Positions 1-12,622 of a stretch of 64,000 nucleotides of DNA are shown here, piece by piece. Under the pieces are notes generated by a model that was not told the DNA's origin, did no database searches, and saw only the letters and a list, made by a program, of their open reading frames with translations. Numbering within the stretch: position 1 is the stretch's first letter; every line of letters begins with the position of its first letter. The stretch is from Portulaca oleracea (taxonomy: Eukaryota > Streptophyta > Magnoliopsida > Caryophyllales > Portulacaceae), in NCBI GenBank assembly GCA_029582165.1, contig CM055876.1, positions 13,412,501-13,476,500 of the forward strand, given 5' to 3'. A program made the translations under genes and the position numbers.

Positions 1-758
1 AAGGAGGCGGGTCGGATTCTGGGTATTAGGGTTTGGGTTAGGCGGGTCGCGGGTTAGGGTTTTAGGAGCTGGGATGGGTCGAGGCAGGAGGGGAAAGTTT
101 GGGCTGGGTTTCTTTGGGCCGAAACAAGGAGAAAGGGAAGAGGGACATTGGGCTGGGTAGGAAATTAGTTTAGGTTTGTTTTATTTAATTTATTTCCTAA
201 TTTTTTTAGTTCTATTAAAATCATTTATATTTATCAATAATAATAACAACAAATAGTAAAATGATATAAAACCTAATAAAATTACAGAATGAGTAAAAAC
301 ATAATAAAAATCCTAAATTAATTATTAAAGACAAGCAAAAACTCGTTATAAAAGATATCAATTCGGCTCGAAACGAGACCGAACATGATCTTCGTGTTTT
401 CATGATAGTTATGCTCGTTACATGTATTATTAACTAATGAGAGAGTGATAAGGTTGGGGGCAGGGTAGGATTCGTGCGTAACTATTTATCGTAGAGAGTA
501 TTAATTTTAGAAGTTTATATTTGAATTCTAGGTCCAAGCGAGACCGCGCATTAGTAGCTCCTGTGACTGTGTGACGTGAAGCGAATCAATTTCAGGTAAT
601 GTCTTTGTCCTAATCCCCTTTGGATGCTCTTTTATCTGTTTTGTGATCTTAATCTATTTTATGAAGCTTGCATCCCGCAGGAGGATTTTCTGTAAAGTTA
701 GACTGTTTGATTTGGATGTTTATGAGTTGTTTTTCTGAGTTGAGTAAAACGTGGCAGT
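1..758. other. Non-coding flank, no gene recognised
   Basis: The first 150 bases are rich in GGGTCGGG/GGGTTAGG-like words, and the rest is AT-rich. I see no open frame with protein-like composition. The octamer at 751-758 (GTGGCAGT) is the left target duplication of the hAT-like element that starts at 759. Confidence 0.5.
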
Positions 759-2223
759 TAAGGGTGGGCAACAGGCCGGGTTCAGGTTCGCTAAAAACGG
801 GTTGGACGGGGGCGGGATGATGGATTTTTTATTGGGCCCAAGTGGGCTGGGTTTAAGCGGGTACTAAATGGGTCGGACCTAGTTCGGGTCGAGCTAGGAA
901 GCGGAATTTCCTTTCACTGATGGTTACTGTGGAAAATAATGATAATTTGGGTGTGGGTTTGATGTTTTCTTCTTCTGTTGGGTCGGTGGAGATTAATGTA
1001 ATCATATACCCAACTAGTTTCTGGCTACAAAGATAATACTACCATTACGACAAAAAAAGTCTGTTAACACAATCCGACGGAGATTGATGTAACTTGCAGA
1101 ACTTCAACCCTCAGTTCAAATCAATGATCTTTGTGATTACAAAAACAACACATAATCCAGCTACTTCATCATCTAGTTTAAGTAGAAAAAGTCTGTTAAC
1201 CTTCATCTAAACAACTAAAGCCATTAACTACCATCAAATACATGACAACTACTAAATTATCAACTCCAAGTAACAACCCAGAAAGTCCACTTTGCCACAC
1301 AGATGAACTCCAGTTGAAATAAATCAAGATTAAATTACTGGCTCCAAGGCAGCGAGAAAATCATCAGTTAGTTTGTGTTTTTTCGAAAGTAATTCTAAAG
1401 CAGAGAAAAATGAACCAAAAAGAAACCTCCTTCCATTCACGGCATCAAATTCAAAAATTCAAATACCCAAATCGAAAAGGATGCCGAGTATAACCTATAA
1501 TCACGTAGAAAACTAGATTAAGAGTAGCCCAGAATTCAAAAACCAAACCCCCCTCCCCCCCTCCCCTTCAAAAAAAAAAAAACTAGATACGTACCGATGT
1601 GAACGCCTTCCACATCATAACATCGACCCGAACGCCATGCCCCTTTCTTTCTCTATCTCGCTCTCTAAACTCGAAATAAAAGTCCTTCTCCTCAAACACC
1701 CAATTTTTTTTCACCAATAGTTAAAGCAAATTCAAACCAGTTTTCACACACAAACACAAAAGTTCGACATGGATACGACGTGCCGGAGGTGGTTCTCTGT
1801 CGTCAAACTCTTCATTTTCCGGAGAACTTGGTGGTTGATGTGGGGATGATGGAGGAAGAAGAAGACCCTCTTCGTTATGGGTTGACTGACGAAGGGTGGT
1901 GAGAAGGAAGAGAGAGAGAGAGAGAGAGCATCATTTAAATGGTGGGGGTTTTTTGACGAAATAAATTTGTGATTTAATTTTCTCCGGGTGAAAAATTACA
2001 TATTTTGTGTCAGCCCAGATAATTAATGGACAACTGTATACCCACTATAGACCCATTATTATTTCACTCAAATCCCACAATTGGCCCGCAACCGGCCCAC
2101 AACTAATTTTAATATGTAGGCCCGCAACGAACCCATCCCATTTAATGACCTAAGCGGTCTCAGCCCGTTATAGTTTCCCATTCACAATAACCCAATGGGC
2201 CTCCGCCCATTTGCCCTACTCTA
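759..2223. mobile_element. Non-autonomous hAT-like DNA transposon
   Basis: The element is bounded by a perfect 8-bp direct repeat GTGGCAGT (751-758 and 2224-2231). Its ends are imperfect inverted repeats: TAAGGGTGGGCAA on the left, and TAGAGTAGGGCAA when the right end is read on the other strand. An 8-bp duplication and termini with a GGGCAA core are typical of hAT elements. The subterminal 150 bases at both ends are full of GGGCC/GGCCC words. No transposase frame is visible in the 1465 bp, so it would need a transposase in trans. An (AG)n run lies at 1909-1928. A short ATG frame at 1770 ends after a few tens of codons and is not supported as a gene. Confidence 0.7.
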
Positions 2224-2231
2224 GTGGCAGT

Positions 2232-4033
2232 CTTTTAAACTCTGAGTTTTATTCTGTCGGTTTTGGAAACTGGGTTGGGTTTTTGTTTTATGTCTGACGT
2301 CTAAACTTCATAAGATACTAATAATCAAAGTGAAAACATAAGCGGGTTGCGGGTAATGACCCAAATTCCAGGATCTGTTCCTACAGAGGAGTTATCAAGA
2401 GATCGGGGAGTCCCGATATATTTATGAGATTGTGTACACATCTGATTCTGTTTCTGGGACTGGCCATCCATATTCTGATTCTGAGGATTTGAAATCATGT
2501 TCTGATTCTGAGTTCTGATATTCTGGGGATAGGCAAATGTCGCCCACATAATAAAATTCTGACTGTTTTCTAGGGAAAGGGTTACTTTGTTTCTGATTTT
2601 TGATTTTTGATTTCTAATTATTGATGACTGATTCTGAGATTGAAAAGTTGGTTGAGGTTTTTGGATCGTTGTGTTTCTCTGAGTTGAAAGCTTGTACTGT
2701 TGGTTTCTAAGTTCTGTTATTTCTGAACTCTGGTTGTTTTGGGTTGGGATTCAAATGAGTTACGAAAAGGCTTGACTTGTTCCCTTCCTCTAAATGAATT
2801 GAAATGATCTTTAAACTGTTTTGACGGTTAGGGTAGACATTATTGAGGTTTCCCCCTCATGTTATGAATGTTTTGTTTTCAAATGAAGATCAGTTATGTG
2901 ATGGGAACGGGCTCTAGAAGTGAGGACGTTGGAGTTGGAAGTTTTATGAATCAAGCTTAGTTTATGTTTGGAGTTGAAGTTAGTTAATGTTTAGTACGTT
3001 GCTTCTAGAAGTTGAAAGTTTTTTGTGGTCGTTAAATTGAAATAAAAAATGATTAGTTGTTAGTTCCTCCTTTCTTGCCTTATATTCCTTCGAGGATACG
3101 ACAGTAACGCCTAATAAAAAAAAAAGAAAGAAAAGAGATTTCCGCTGTTACCGTTAGTCAATGTTTGACTTTTTCATAATTGAATTTTCAGGGTGCTAAA
3201 GTTTCTTTCATAAAAGTTTAGTTCTTAGGATTGTTAGTAGTTTTTAGATTATTGTAAAGTGATTGAAGAGAAGAAGAAGATCAATTCGGGTGACACGAAG
3301 ACATCGATTTTGTAACTTCAAACACTCAGTTATTCCTATTTTCTTTATGCTTTTCAATTTTAATTTAGTTAGTGTGATGTTAATTTCTAGAGTTATGAGT
3401 AGCTAAATACCTTTGTTTGGGGGATAAACTCGATGTCCTTCCATTGATTTTGAATACAATCTCGGTGTGAAGTTATTTCTATTAATCGTTTAATCTTCGT
3501 AATTTGTCTGTCATAGTAAATTTGTCTGTCATACAATCTCGGTTTAGATTCATGACATCAGAACGAAAGTTTGTATTTTGAATTGGAAAGACGAAGATTA
3601 AATAGGCTAGAAAACAGTTAGAAACAATGGTTTCTTGCTTAGGGTCAATTATAACCAGTTCTTATCTTTGATTAGGTTAAATAGCTATGAAAATAGGTGT
3701 TTAGTCTAATCACTGTAACTCACCTCGAATCGAAAGATTGATGTGAAAGGCCTTAGAAAGATTATAGACCCCAAATCCTTTTATCACTTTACACCAGGAT
3801 TGTTGATTAGTTAATTGATTGACTAGAGTGGACTCCCCTGAACTCTTTTAATTATCTGTTAAAACCCTAAAAATTCATGCTTTCTTAGTTTAGTTTTCTG
3901 AATCGTTACCCACAACTCTTTGATCGACCTAGCATCCTTTGCAGTGAACTAGTTTAGTGCGTAGTTGAACACAAATCCCTTAGAGAGAACAAAAATTATA
4001 TACTGCTCAGATCCATACAATTGCGGTATTCAC
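2232..4033. other. Non-coding stretch, no gene recognised
   Basis: AT-rich DNA with CTGATTCTG-type words around 2440-2520 and no convincing exon. The part from about 3000 to 4030 reads like transcribed but untranslated retroelement DNA, but I cannot assign it to a family. Confidence 0.35.
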
Positions 4034-6059
4034 CTAAATACGTTTTAGGCCTATCAGACCCCTACCACCTTTGAAATACCTATGAACATGACCATTAAGA
4101 TTGATGGAATAGGAAGGAGAAGTAACACACATCATTATCCAGCGGATAAATTTAGGAGGAAACTGAAAAGCAATTAAGGCCTCCTCAATGCATTCCCAGT
4201 ACACTAAATCATATGCTTTCTTAAGATCAATTTTCTTAATACACCGGGGAGAAATATTCTTCCCGGAGTACCCCTTTGCTAACTCCTGATAAAGCAAGAT
4301 ATTATAGACAATTTCTCTTTCCGGAACAAAAGCTCCCTTGCACTGATTCACCAATGAGGTAACACAGATCTTAATCTCTCACACAACAGCTTAGCAATGC
4401 ATTTGTAGGATACATTGCAACAAGAGATAGGTCTAAGATCAGCCAAGGTCTCAGAATTCAGTTTCTTTGGGATAAGCGAGATCACCGTATCATTGACATT
4501 AGAGAGAATTGAATCATTGTCCAAACATTCAAAAATAGCCTCACAAAGCAAATCAGCAATGAATTCCCAATTAAACTGAAAGAATGAGCTACTAAAGCTA
4601 TTAGGGCCAGGAGCCTCATTAGAAACGGAGAAGATAATATCTCTTACCTCATCTTTCTTAAAAGGTTTAAGCAACCCCAATTGCTGTTCAATGCTTAGAA
4701 TAGCACCATTTCGAATTATGTCTGCTCTAACAGGTTGTCTGACATAACTTTGCTGACCTAATAAAAGATTATAGTAACGAAGCACCTCCTCAGCAACATT
4801 ATCAAACTCAATAATCCATTCCCCATATGTTCCAGATAAAGCATAAACAAAGGATTGGTTCTACCTTTTCCTCATCTTCCCAAAGAAAACCCGAGAAGGA
4901 AAATCTCCCAAATTAATCCATTCAATCTTAGCCTGCTGTTGTAGAAGTTGATGTGTCGACTTAAGGATAGAAAGGTATTCGAACCTCATCATCTTCTCTT
5001 GTTCACACAGCACTTGATTACATTTATCAAGAAGTAGAGCAGACTGTATGGTTTCAAGCTTCGTCTTACTTCTTTTAACCTGTCCATGGATATCATGAAA
5101 TTTATCCTTGTTAAGGTTCTGCAAGGGTCCTCTTAGGGACTTCAAGAAACTCTGTAACTGATACATCTTGCATCCATTGAAGGACTTACACAAAGCATCA
5201 CGAATAATTTTTCCATATTGGTTTGAATTCTGCCACATGCTGCAATATTTGAAACTTTTCCTACCCTTCGGGCATTCAGGAGAGGATAATAAAATGGGAG
5301 TGTGATCTGACAAACCAAACGACAGATAGACATTATGAATAAAACCCATTTGTAACATCCAATCCTCATTAGCAAAGACTTTATCAATAAGAGGCCAAAT
5401 ATGAGAATTAGTCCATGTATAATAAGCCCCCTGAAAGTGTAACTCTTGAAGATTAATTTGATTCAGACACTCTGGGAAATTAACCACTTCAAAGAATTCA
5501 ACATTAGTCCCCCCAATCCTATCATCAGGGAATAACACCGAATTAAAGTCACCCAACACCAACCAACCCTCTTGAATTACATTAGCCCACAAATAGAGCC
5601 TTTCCCAAATATTCTTACGATCCTGCAGATTGTTAGAACCATAAATGAAGGTAACATGAAAGGTGTTACCAACCATTAATCTTGTAACAAACAAATGAAT
5701 CCATTGAACAATAATCTCCAAAATCTCCACCTTATAAACTTGTTGCTTCCAAGCAACCAACATACGACATTTTCCACCACTAGTAGCATAATGAACCATC
5801 GACCAACCTGCAAACATCCTATTCTCCAAATCTACCATGTTTTCAAATTTAGTTTTTTTATTTCAAATAAGCCAACAAGACTTACTTGATGATCCTGCAG
5901 GAAAGAACGAATTTCCACCTGCTTATTGGGGCGACTACAGCCTCTCATATTCCAACTGAGAATATTAACCATGACCGTTCGAAAGAGCCCCACCTCCCTT
6001 CCTAAACGCCTTAAGAACCTCACCAGCCAAAACTGTTTGACCTCTTTTAGGAACATCAT
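4034..6059 (-). pseudogene. LINE ORF2 fragment: endonuclease and partial reverse transcriptase
   Basis: The frames at 5832-6059 and 4861-5838 give an apurinic-like endonuclease. It starts with an ILSWNMRG block and has a VLGDFNSVL block and an LSDHTPILL block, which hold the expected catalytic Asn, Asp and His. The frames at 4348-4785 and 4034-4354 give the RT N-terminal part, with DLRPISCCNVSYK and KIDLKKAYD. At least three frame breaks are present (near 5835, 4790-4860 and 4350). The YxDD palm motif is absent because the copy ends before it. Confidence 0.8.
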
Positions 6060-6879
6060 AAGGCAGACTTTTAGAGGGTACCGAAGGAGTAATAGCTGGC
6101 TGCTTTGGAATATATAGAGGAGGAGGGGAACTTTGAGTCATAATCTGGGCACTCTGATCATCATGACTGGCCACCTCATTGATAGTCTCCACTCTGTTTG
6201 CAACTTTCTTTTTACAATCAACCACAAAATGTCCAAAATTCCTACAATGTCTGCACTTAATCAGCTTCCAATCATATATGACCTTCTGCGAAATGACCAC
6301 CCCATTGTCTATATAATTTACAAACTCTGGGAATTGACCATCAATATTCATCGCCACCATTAGCCGAGCAGCTGTTAAATCAGATCTCTCCCTAGTCCGA
6401 TTGTAGGTCTTAATCGGAATCCCCAAGGTACTGCCAATTTTGCTAAAACCATTATTCCAATATTTCATATTCAACTTAGGCAGAATAACCCACACTGGAA
6501 TAGAGGATATGGAATCTACATCAATAGCAAGTTCTTCATTCCACGGTCTCACCAACATTGGCTTATTTTCATAATAATATAAACCCCTATCCAACACCAT
6601 ATTCATATGTTCTTCCTTCTGGAACTACACTACATATACACCTCGACTTGCTTTCACCACTTTCACAATATCCAATTCCCTCCTTAACAACCTGATAAAT
6701 CTATTCATATCATTCATTTGCAAAGTAATATCCAGAAATAGCACTACATTTCCCCAACTTTGCTGACCAATATCATCTTCAATTAGTTCAGCACATAACC
6801 ACCCATCGATCGATTTTGGCGGAATAAATCTCAAGCTCAAATCCTCCTCGTCAATTAACGCACTAAAATGGGATACCAC
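5965..6879 (-). pseudogene. LINE ORF1 (gag-like, CCHC), broken
   Basis: Two adjacent frames (6625-6879 and 5965-6606) together give the ORF1 protein that binds LINE RNA. The upstream part resembles the DUF4283 domain of plant LINE ORF1 proteins. The downstream part carries one zinc knuckle CRHCRNFGHFVVDC (CX2CX4HX4C) near residue 118 of its frame. The break between frames is at about 6606-6625. The 3' end overlaps the start of ORF2. It is not a host gene. Confidence 0.75.
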
Positions 6880-7027
6880 GTTTCAGCACTCACCTTCACT
6901 CATTCTAGAAACGAAACAAAACCCCGATAATCCCCCCTATTACCATAGCAGAGCAGCTTCCCTCAGAGAATCACCTGAAAAAACCACCGGAAATCATTGA
7001 GAGAGAAACTCTCAATAGAGAGAGAAA

Positions 7028-7030
<3 letters not shown>

Positions 7031-7078
<48 letters not shown>
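7031..7078. repeat. (AT)n microsatellite
   Basis: An uninterrupted AT dinucleotide run of about 48 bp. It lies between the 5' side of the LINE and the leader of the partial LTR element. Confidence 0.95.
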
Positions 7079-7080
<2 letters not shown>

Positions 7081-7084
7081 CAAG

Positions 7085-7559
7085 ATGGATACAACAAGCA
7101 CATAACATATAAAGGAAGGGTTAGTCTTAACCAAGGCTCAAAGTTTATAGATTACTAAGTTCGGGATAAGATGAGATACCGCATGTTCTCGCCTCAGTGC
7201 ACTTCACCTATATAGAATTTTTAAACAAAGCGTGTGAGTTGTTGCTCGTCGGACTTCAAGGAAGCCTTGGAGTGTAACATGGGTGAGAGGAGAGACCAAA
7301 TGTTTGGCGATGTAAATTGCATCACACAAGTAGTGGTCGCCCACTCTCGGAATAAAATCCTAGATTAATCCTAAACCAACGCTTTTGTGCTCCCTTGTCA
7401 AAACATCCGGGAGTAGCCTGGTATGCAAGATGCCTAAAGAGTAATAAAATCCTGAAACAAGTCAACTTTCTCCCTTTTACAATTTCAAAACAAATAGATT
7501 TTTTCAAGTTTTACCCACTTTTTAAGTTTAAGTTTAAGTCCTCAGTGGAGTCGCCAATC
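7085..7559 (-). mobile_element. Leader region of a partial Tat/Ogre-like LTR element
   Basis: This minus-strand sequence lies immediately downstream of the LTR at 7560-9269. It begins with a primer-site-like TGGCGACTCCACT (complement of about 7545-7558). I recall this kind of site from Tat/Ogre-type elements with tRNA-Arg-type priming, but I did not check the tRNA. No gag frame follows, so only LTR plus leader remain. The left limit near 7085 is approximate. Confidence 0.45.
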
Positions 7560-9269
7560 TGTAGAACCCCAGGAAAAGTGGGTGTGTAGCCCTCTTTTTC
7601 CCGTAGCGCTACTTGGGTTGTGATTGGGAGCCGACTAAGGTTGCTTAATCCATAAATGAGAATATTTTTGCTCTTTAAATGAAACCTTTTCTTTTGATTC
7701 TTCATGTATCCTACACATGCAAACTCATTTAAAACTTAACCATTCCATTTTGAAGATGCTAAGTCATATCGGCCCTGGATTCGTATTATGGCCAAAAAGG
7801 GACACTAGGATCACTGAACTGATCCCTAGGCCACGCAGCCTTGGCAGGGACCAGGCCAGTGACCCACTGGTTCCTAGCCCATGAGAAAGGGTTTAGAAAC
7901 AAGTCAAGTCACATGGCTAGCTCCTTAACATGGATTTCAGGAGAGATATTGACCCATATGGTTAAACTGAAATGAGGAACGCAAGAAGTGAGTTATACAA
8001 GTTAAGATGAAAAAGGAATTACTAGTTGATTCAAGGAAATCAACGAACCAAGAAAATCGTAAAACTCCAGTCTAAAAATTTGAATTTTGAGCCCGGGGGT
8101 AAGGTTACGAGTTATAGGATTAAAAGACCCTCGGATTCGCCTGTTTTAAAAACAGACTCTACTAAAATCAAAATTGAAATGAAAGAGAGTTTGGAGAAGT
8201 TTAAAAGGTTTCACGATGTTATATTCACGTCATGTAGGTTGGATGTTCATTTACAAACTAATGTACAAGGATGATCAACAATATGATTACACAGTTACAA
8301 GATGATGAGTAAATAAATGATCAAACCTTGCTTGATCATAAAGCAGCGTACGTGAAGAGGATGAAGAACCGAAATGGATGCGTCTGGTCTCTTCACGTAT
8401 TGATACCGCAATAACTTCTGAATTTTATGTGAGAATGGTGAGGGATGAGAGGGGACTTTTGAGAAAGAAGTTGAGAGGGATTGTTGATAAATTCGATGGT
8501 GAAATGAGGGGTAATTTCTAGGTGGAGGAGGTGGTATGATCATGGAAGGAAGGGAGGGGAGGCATGCATTATCCCCTTTTCATGCCCCTATCAGCCTCAA
8601 GGCCGCATGACCTATGACTCTACATGAGTTAAAGGCACCAATGCTGTGATCGCGGGATTGGTTGACCGAGGCGAGGTGCGAAATTGATTTGAAATCGCAT
8701 AGGCCACGCGACCTATGGGAGCTCTTCACACGGATCGATGACGCGGCCTACACAATATTCATGGCCTATTTTTGCGCTTTGGACCTGCTCTATGAGTTAG
8801 CCAAGGCCACATGACCTTGGTAGGCTCTGTGGGTCCTGCACAGCCAAGGCCATACGGCCTTGGCAGCCTGTTCTGGGCCTGGAAACTAGTCAAGGCCGCT
8901 TGGCCTTGGTGTTAGTCTAGTTCAATTTCAAACGACCATAACTCCTTCATTGGACTCTGATTGAGGCAATTCAAAAGGCGTTAGAAAACTTATGATATGT
9001 ACTTTACCCTCATAAAAAGAAATAAGGCCAATAAGACTTGTGGGAAAAATGAGATTCGTAATAGTGAGCACATATATATGGAAAGGGCGGAAAATGAAGG
9101 TTTTTGTGGTGGGTTGCCCGGTGGCTTTTGATTGAGCCCAATCGCTTTTGATTGAGCCCAATCGCTTTTGATTGAGGAAGGCCTAGTGGCTTTGCTTTCA
9201 TTCTATCCTCTTTTCTTATTGCTCCTGGTTTGTTTTTTATTTTTTCCGATACAAAACCCGGTGTCTACA
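7560..9269 (-). repeat. LTR of a partial Tat/Ogre-like element
   Basis: On the minus strand the LTR opens with TGTAGACACCGGG (at 9269) and closes with GGGTTCTACA (at 7560), giving TG...CA ends with a TGTAGA/TCTACA inverted terminus. The putative primer site follows one base after the end. A second LTR is not in the window. The LTR contains several variant palindromes built from CAAGGCC...GGCCTTGG, for example at 8801-8820, 8844-8863 and 8891-8909. Confidence 0.6.
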
Positions 9270-9479
9270 CTGGTTTATGAGCATTGTATTAAAAATGTCA
9301 AGTTATGAAATTAATGAGGTCAATTTCTTATGATGAATCATTATACAAATTAAAATAAATGATCAATATTTTTTATATAGAAATTAAACATAATTAATAT
9401 TAAATACTTAATGTAGGAAAAATATAAAAAAAGAACGTACTCGAAACTCAAAAAAATATTAAACATTGGTATAACTAGG

Positions 9480-9645
9480 GGCGAGCAGAAAAATCGAGTA
9501 CCCGGATCCAGATCCAGAATAGTTGGATCCAGTGGATCTGGATTCAGGACTGGGTCCTAAAATTAAGATCCATTTGTAAATGGATCTAGGACTAGATCCT
9601 AGCATCTAGGATCCAAAGCTGGACCCGATATCCCAGATCCATTTA
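9480..9645. repeat. GGATCC/AGATCC-rich simple-sequence-like stretch
   Basis: About 165 bp are made mostly of the words GGATCC, AGATCC, GGATCTGG and TAGGATCC in irregular order. No coding potential is seen. It abuts the MITE at 9652. Confidence 0.6.
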
Positions 9646-9651
9646 ATTAAC

Positions 9652-9970
9652 TGAGGCCTTGTTATTTTATGCGACTGGCTGACTGCTGCCATAACATACC
9701 GCACTTTGCCACAACCCACCACAATTTACCATAAACCACCACAATCAACATTTTCAAATTTATTTTATTTCTTTATTAAAAAGTTAAAATCTCACTTTTT
9801 ACAATTACTTTTTCACATTTACCAACACAATTTACAACTATTAAAAACAAAACTCACCACAACTTACCATAACCTATCACAATCGACCACAATTTCACCA
9901 CACCCACCATAATTTCACCACACCGCACTGCACCATACCACAGCCAGCCGTATAAAAGAACATGGCCTCA
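9652..9970. mobile_element. MITE, family 1 copy a
   Basis: The ends are inverted repeats of about 30 bp starting TGAGGCCTTGTT on the left and TGAGGCCATGTT on the right (read on the other strand). The interior is rich in ACCACAA/CCACAAT words on this strand. It contains no coding frame. A related copy in opposite internal orientation lies at 16626-16900. Target duplications are not clean. Confidence 0.65.
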
Positions 9971-10326
9971 ATCAACCCAAATTTCACTCTTGGGTCCATG
10001 TTCCAAAGCCATGTGTTGAGAAACCTTAATTTTGCTTATACCTCTTATCACTACTCCTTTTATCCTCACTGCCACAAACCTTCTTCTCCTTCAAACTTCT
10101 CCAGATTGAAGTTGAAGTAGTGATTGAGTGAATCAATGTCATTGAAATCTCCAAATCGCAGTTGGCAGTGTAAGTATAAAATTTTGAGGTATAAATTGGT
10201 AGATTGTTATTTGTTTGGGAAAGTATTTAAATTGCCTTTTATCATAATTGATGAAATTAAAAGCTTTGTGTTTCTGAGCAGTGTTGTGAAGTGATAATTT
10301 TGATTGAAACTAATTTGATATAAACT

Positions 10327-10923
10327 TGTTAGAGAAAAAAAAAGTAAGTAGCAAGGTAACAGCGGAAGCGAAAATAAGAATAAATTGAGATGACGGAAAT
10401 TACGACAAAATTCAGGAACAAAATAAGAGGAGCGATAAAAGAACACAACCACAAGGTTTACGTGGGAAACCGAAGAACTCGGAGAAAAACCCACGGACGG
10501 CAACAGCCAGAAAACAATCCACTATGAGAAAGGAGGAGTACAACCCGATCACTATCACAGGGTGTGATGCGATCCACAACAGAGGAGATTACAACACAAA
10601 TCTCTCTCCCTCACAACTCTCAATCTTTCTCTCTAGGGATACAATTGGGATCGAAAATATTGATGAGACTTTTTTCCCTCTCAATATTTTCTCCCTCTTT
10701 GACTCTCTATAACTCGATCATTGTTCGTCGCTACTCGACGAGCACCGTGCGCCGTGTGCCACGTGTCATACGCCGGGCCGTAAAATAAAGTGGAGAATAC
10801 CGAACCCTATTTATAAGAAAAACTCCCTATAAACCTAACTGACTCCCACTCTAATTAGATTTAGAATCTAATACAATTAGGAAACCCAACATAATAAGGA
10901 AACCTAAATAATATCCTAATACA
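10327..10923 (-). repeat. Lone LTR, probably Copia- or TRIM-like
   Basis: Read on the minus strand it opens TGTATTAGGATA and closes CTCTAACA, so it has TG...CA ends. It has a TATA box (TATAAATAGG, complement of 10807-10816) in the promoter-like third. No internal domain or matching partner is seen on either side, and I found no matching 5-bp duplication. The small open frames at 10524-10788 are within the LTR and are not supported as genes. Confidence 0.5.
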
Positions 10924-11383
10924 ATTTTGAACTGTTCATTGAACTTAATTTTGAACTGTTCATGATAATTAGCTCAAGTGATGGATTGGTACATCGTGGT
11001 CAATTACTGTTTTTTTTTTTTTTTTTTTTTTGCGTATATCAGCTGAGGTTTTGTGCAGTACTTTTAAAAAGAAATCCTCTTGGCTTTTATGGTTGTTATC
11101 CAACTTAGAATAGGCGGGAAAAAGGGTTTTATGATTTGTGTGTAACATTGAAATCCAACATACTTGAACTTGAATCATGATTTACTGGGGAACCTTCGGT
11201 TGGAAGGTCATTGAATACATGTGGAAAATGGATTTCACAACAAGTAGACAGGTGGACTATGATAAGCCAAGTTTGGTGGAAACCAGCGCCCTTCATTTTC
11301 GAGGTGAAAATGTCGATTGTGAGGAGCTATTCCTCTCAATTGCATAAGTTGTGTTTTCTTTTTTAAAAAAGTTTTTAGTGGTA

Positions 11384-11740
11384 GGTTAAATTTAGGGTTT
11401 TTGGCCACAAATAATTCGCAATGAGGGACTTGTGACTGGGAATAATCCAAAGTAACTTTTTGGCCACTAGCAGTCTGTACTTTTTCACTATTTTCTTGTA
11501 CCAGTCCAAAATCAATTTCCGGCACCGGAAAGCTGACGTGGCGATCAGAAATCTCCTTTTTGGAGTGTGAAAAACATACTTTCCGGTCGCCACGTCAGGT
11601 TTTCGGTGCCGGAAATTGCTTCTGATCTTATGAGAAATAGTGAAAAATCTGTTGTCGGTGGCCGAAAAGTCACTTTGGATTATTCCCAGTCACAAGCCTC
11701 TCAGTACGTATTATTTGTGGCCAAAAACCCTAAATTTTAT
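11384..11740. mobile_element. Foldback element
   Basis: Two arms of about 165 bp are inverted copies of each other, meeting near 11560. The outer ends are AAATTTAGGGTTTTTGGCC on the left and its inverted copy on the right. The arms share GTGACTGGGAATAATCC and a TTCCGGCACCGG/CCGGTGCCGGAA block. It contains no coding frame. Such structures are typical of Mutator-like foldback MITEs; no clear target duplication was found. Confidence 0.7.
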
Positions 11741-12622
11741 CTATAGGATATAATCTACAATTAATAGTTGCAAAATCCCTTTGACTCATTTCTCCTTAAT
11801 TCTAGGAACTTTGACCTTTTCCCTCTTTCTTTAAAAAAAAAAAACTACCTCCAAATTCCCCCCACCATGCGTACCCCCCCCCCCCTCCAACCCCCAAAAC
11901 AAAGTCTCCAACTTCTTCAATATTAATCAATTAAAATTGACAACAATATATCAATTATATAAGGGTTTTGATAACTATATTTGGAAGAGTGAAATTAAGC
12001 TTCAAATTATATGGGTATTATAAATGTAAAATTTATTTTTCTTTTATAGTGATATTCCTTTGACGACAATGATAATTATACATTAGGAGAGTAAAATTAA
12101 ATAAGTAATAAGCATCAAATTATGTTATAGTTTTACTTAAGCAAATTTTTTAGTAAAAAGGGATAATATAATAGATAACTTTATCAATACCCCAAATAAG
12201 TTATCTTATATGAGGGAGCAACTTTCTGTATTACATATTGCAATTACAACTATGTAAATATTTATTAAATTTTCATGTTATTTATGAATTTTATTTTAAT
12301 AAAAAAATTAAAAGCTAAATAAATTATGTGTTTTATAGTAATCTTTTAGTGCAAAAAATTATGCCCCCTTTTTATAATATACTTTGACTTGAATATTGTA
12401 TAATAATTCTTTTAAATCATCATTCATTTGAATCAAAATATAATAATATGCTTTCTCTCCATCTAAACTTCCAATCATCATGCATGAGGCACTTGCAACT
12501 AATTTGTAAATTTTTTGACTATTAACCTCACTATGTATACAATAATCTATCTATGAAACTCGCACTGACACTATTAGAGTTGCATGAGAGTATAATTTAA
12601 CAAAAATATAATCTTTCTTTAA
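11741..12622. other. AT-rich non-coding stretch
   Basis: Very AT-rich, with a run of C at about 11873-11886. I see no gene, RNA or element boundary in it. Confidence 0.5.

Larger units (their letters stand above)
4034..6900 (-). mobile_element. LINE (L1-like) retrotransposon, 3'-truncated and decayed
   Basis: Read on the minus strand this is a plant L1-type LINE in its normal order: ORF1 with a DUF4283-like start and a CCHC knuckle, then ORF2 with an endonuclease and the first part of a reverse transcriptase. The RT reading stops just after a GGRGL motif, near 4050. The catalytic palm, zf-RVT and RNase H parts are missing, so the copy has lost its 3' half rather than its 5' end. Several frameshifts break both ORFs. 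No flanking duplication was found. Confidence 0.85.

Noticed and set aside
1..60. TTAGGG-like words, considered as interstitial telomere repeat
   Set aside because: There are only isolated GGGTTAGGG words, not a TTTAGGG array.
10524..10788. Two overlapping short frames
   Set aside because: They lie entirely inside an LTR with TG...CA ends and a promoter on the other strand.
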